DNA from: Baffinella frigidus
Lineage: Eukaryota > Cryptophyceae > Cryptomonadales > Baffinellaceae
Reading direction: 5' to 3'
Assembly (NCBI GenBank): GCA_026770585.1
Contig: MU646410.1
Coordinates: 449,078 to 459,275, forward strand
Length of the DNA: 10,198 bases
Every line of letters starts with the position of its first letter. Positions within the stretch are counted from its first letter, which is position 1. A program made the translations under genes and the position numbers. Below are positions 9,318-10,198 of this stretch, piece after piece. The notes below the pieces were generated by a model. That model searched no databases. It saw nothing but the letters and a program-made list of their open reading frames with translations, and had not been told where the DNA came from.

Positions 9318-9433
9318 CTGAAACCATGAACCATGAACCATAAACCATAAACCATAAACCATAAACCATAAACCCTAAACCCTAAACCCTCAGCTCTAAA
9401 CCCCCGGCCCTAAGCCCTAACCCTAGTGAGCAG
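9318..9433. repeat. CCATGAA and CCATAAA arrays
   Basis: ACCATGAACC, then about six CCATAAA units and CCCTAAA, ending in AGTGAGCAG. Confidence 0.9.
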
Positions 9434-9460
9434 ATCTGGGTACCGGGGCGCTCATCCTGA
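9434..9460 (+). pseudogene. IWVPGRSS exon stub 3
   Basis: GAGCAG|ATC TGG GTA CCG GGG CGC TCA TCC TGA reads IWVPGRSS followed by a stop formed by the join to TGAACCCTAAACCC. The truncation point is the same as in stubs 1 and 2. Confidence 0.55.
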
Positions 9461-9601
9461 ACCCTAAACCCTGAAACCTCAACCATAAACCACAAACCAC
9501 AAACCATAAACCATAAACCATAAACCATAAACTCTAAACCCTAACCCTGAACTCTAAACCCTAACTCTAAACGCTAAACCCTAACCCTACACCCTACGCA
9601 G
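9461..9601. repeat. CCACAAA, CCATAAA and CTCTAAA arrays
   Basis: Heptamer variants end in CACCCTACGCAG, the acceptor of the full exon. Confidence 0.9.
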
Positions 9602-9670
9602 ATCTGGGTGTCAGGGCGATCATCGCTCGCGCTGCGCGGGTGCATTCTCGCAGGGGCCGAGGACGGCTCG
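9602..9670 (+). CDS. Beta-helix-like gene, IWVSGRSSLALRGCILAG exon (full length)
   Basis: 69 bases, 23 codons, phase 0/0, between CTACGCAG and GGCTCG|GTCCAA. It reads IWVSGRSSLALRGCILAG, then AEDGS. LALRGC.LAG is a good beta-helix rung (L.LRGC, with Gly at the turn). A partial copy at 9870-9924 differs by silent changes in this frame (CTC to CTT, CTG to TTG), which supports this frame over the other two. Three stubs upstream keep only its first 24 bases. It is the last exon of the in-phase model in this window; the gene probably continues. Confidence 0.6.
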
Positions 9671-9869
9671 GTCCAACCCGAACCCCTAACCTTCTTCTTC
9701 TTCTTTATCCACACGGTGGAGTACGAAACGTTTCAGGGCCCATAGATGTAGCGGTAACGTGACCAAATTTGAACCAGAGAAGGACTTAAGTTAATTGCGG
9801 TGGGGCAAGTTGACGGGGCGCGCTGATACCCGAAACCCGATACCCGAAAACCGGGAACCGAACACCGGG
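9671..9869. other. Spacer with GTAACGTGACCA repeat, AAGTTGAC motif and CCCGATA units
   Basis: After the donor GTCCAA come a CTT run (CTTCTTCTTCTTC), a TCCAC/GTGGA hairpin (9710-9722), GGTAACGTGACCA (also at 6586), CAAGTTGACGGGGCGCGC and CCCGAAA or CCCGATA units. No frame is convincing. Confidence 0.5.
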
Positions 9870-9924
9870 GTGGTCATCGCTTGCGTTGCGCGGGTGCATT
9901 CTCGCAGGGGCCGAGGACGGCTCG
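9870..9924 (+). pseudogene. SSLALRGCILAGAEDGS exon copy (5' part missing)
   Basis: From ACACCGGGG it reads WSSLALRGCILAGAEDGS, then GTCCAACCC. It is almost identical to 9623-9670 and shares the donor context for a further 20 bases. The ATCTGGGTGTCAGGG start and a clear AG acceptor are missing. It is complementary to the stubs, which keep the 5' end and lack this 3' part. Confidence 0.5.
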
Positions 9925-9946
9925 GTCCAACCCGAACCCCTACACC
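9925..9946. other. Shared donor-side flank GTCCAACCCGAACCCCTA
   Basis: Identical to the flank after the exon at 9602, so the duplication extends at least about 18 bases into the intron. Confidence 0.7.
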
Positions 9947-10080
9947 CCACACACCGGACTTCCAAGGGATTTTCAACGACCCATAAGCGATAAGACCGTG
10001 TACCCTACGGTAGGCAATCCGTAGGGACACAGGGGGGGTTCCTACGGATAAGGTAACGCAAAATCGGCCCGATTTGGGCC
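9947..10080. repeat. 134-bp hairpin-rich repeat, copy 2
   Basis: Equivalent to 8842-8975. Arms: CCCTACGG (10003-10010), CCGTAGGG (10019-10026), CCTACGG (10041-10047) and GGCCC/GGGCC around GATTT (10066-10080). Relative to copy 1 the middle arm carries A for G and the right arm T for C, so the middle-right stem stays perfect. Confidence 0.85.
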
Positions 10081-10106
10081 TGAGGTGCTTCCTCGCGGGC
10101 GCCGAC
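10080..10106 (+). pseudogene. LALRGCILAG exon copy, diverged 3' end
   Basis: CTG AGG TGC TTC CTC GCG GGC GCC GAC|GTCCAACCC reads LRCFLAGAD, aligning with LRGCILAGAEDGS, with the same GTCCAACCC donor context. Nine bases are missing relative to the full exon, in multiples of three, so the frame is kept. The 5' half is absent. Confidence 0.42.
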
Positions 10107-10198
10107 GTCCAACCCTGAACCCTACACCCTACACCCTACACCCTACACCCTACACCCTACACCCTACACCCTACACCCTACACCCTACACCCTACACC
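10107..10198. repeat. Pure CCCTACA heptamer array to the window end
   Basis: From about 10120 to 10198 the CCCTACA unit repeats without error (about 11 copies). It continues past the window edge. It is another locally homogenised telomere variant after a GTCCAACCC donor. Confidence 0.96.

Noticed and set aside
1-10198. tRNA or rRNA genes, viral or bacterial mobile genes
   Set aside because: I searched by eye for tRNA arm patterns, rRNA-like conserved blocks and transposase or polymerase motifs on both strands and saw none.

Overview
This window looks like nuclear DNA from a eukaryote, most likely a microalga or another protist. Its telomere-type heptamer is CCCTAAA/TTTAGGG, as in land plants, many green algae and several protist lineages including dinoflagellates. 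I cannot fix the lineage from sequence alone. There is no operon structure, no long open reading frame, and no rRNA, tRNA, phage, IS or CRISPR. Nearly all ORFs longer than 60 codons are artefacts of 7-bp tandem repeats, which stay open in a frame because 7 is not a multiple of 3.

Most of the DNA is a sea of degenerate telomere-like heptamers (CCCTAAA, CCATGAA, CCATAAA, CCAAACA, CCCGAAA, CCCAAAA, CCCTACA, CCCTCAA). Each variant is locally homogenised and the C-rich form is usually on the + strand. Short non-telomeric islands stand out against this. Most begin after an AG and end before a GT, so I read them as exons of 25 to 100 bases on the + strand with telomere-like introns.

Layout: 285-317 and 591-651 hold isolated exon-like islands. 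816-1752 holds a tandem exon array (six copies of a QMIKL.HDDSK module) alternating with purine tracts and 21-bp GTCGCGAC repeats. 1834-2215 is a unique island with hairpins. 2216-3510 holds four copies of a Ser/Lys-rich exon (SSKPG.AKS.R.SQ) and a six-unit 30-bp minisatellite. 3944-3995 is a clean exon. 4270-5313 holds five full or partial copies of one exon (core IEVR.GTY.WEG), interrupted by two long inverted-repeat elements and an AT-rich tract. 5600-9670 carries further small exons, many duplicated and often truncated. 8842-8975 and 9947-10080 are two equally long copies of a hairpin-rich repeat. The window ends in a pure CCCTACA array.

The main result is that seven exons (4907-5002, 5600-5640, 7194-7239, 7493-7544, 8506-8545, 8682-8729, 9602-9670) can be joined with GT-AG borders and compatible phase at every junction. 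They give 127 codons from the ATG at 4918. The conceptual product (GTYTWEG, then LTIDKTITIEGQ, DGVRLIG, TVTIQN, DLVITDSAIISP, LALRGCILAG) reads like the N-terminal rungs of a right-handed parallel beta-helix (pectin-lyase-like) protein. This assignment rests on motif recognition only. Around these seven exons lie extra, mostly broken copies, suggesting a locus where small exons are repeatedly copied and cut into by telomere-like repeats.
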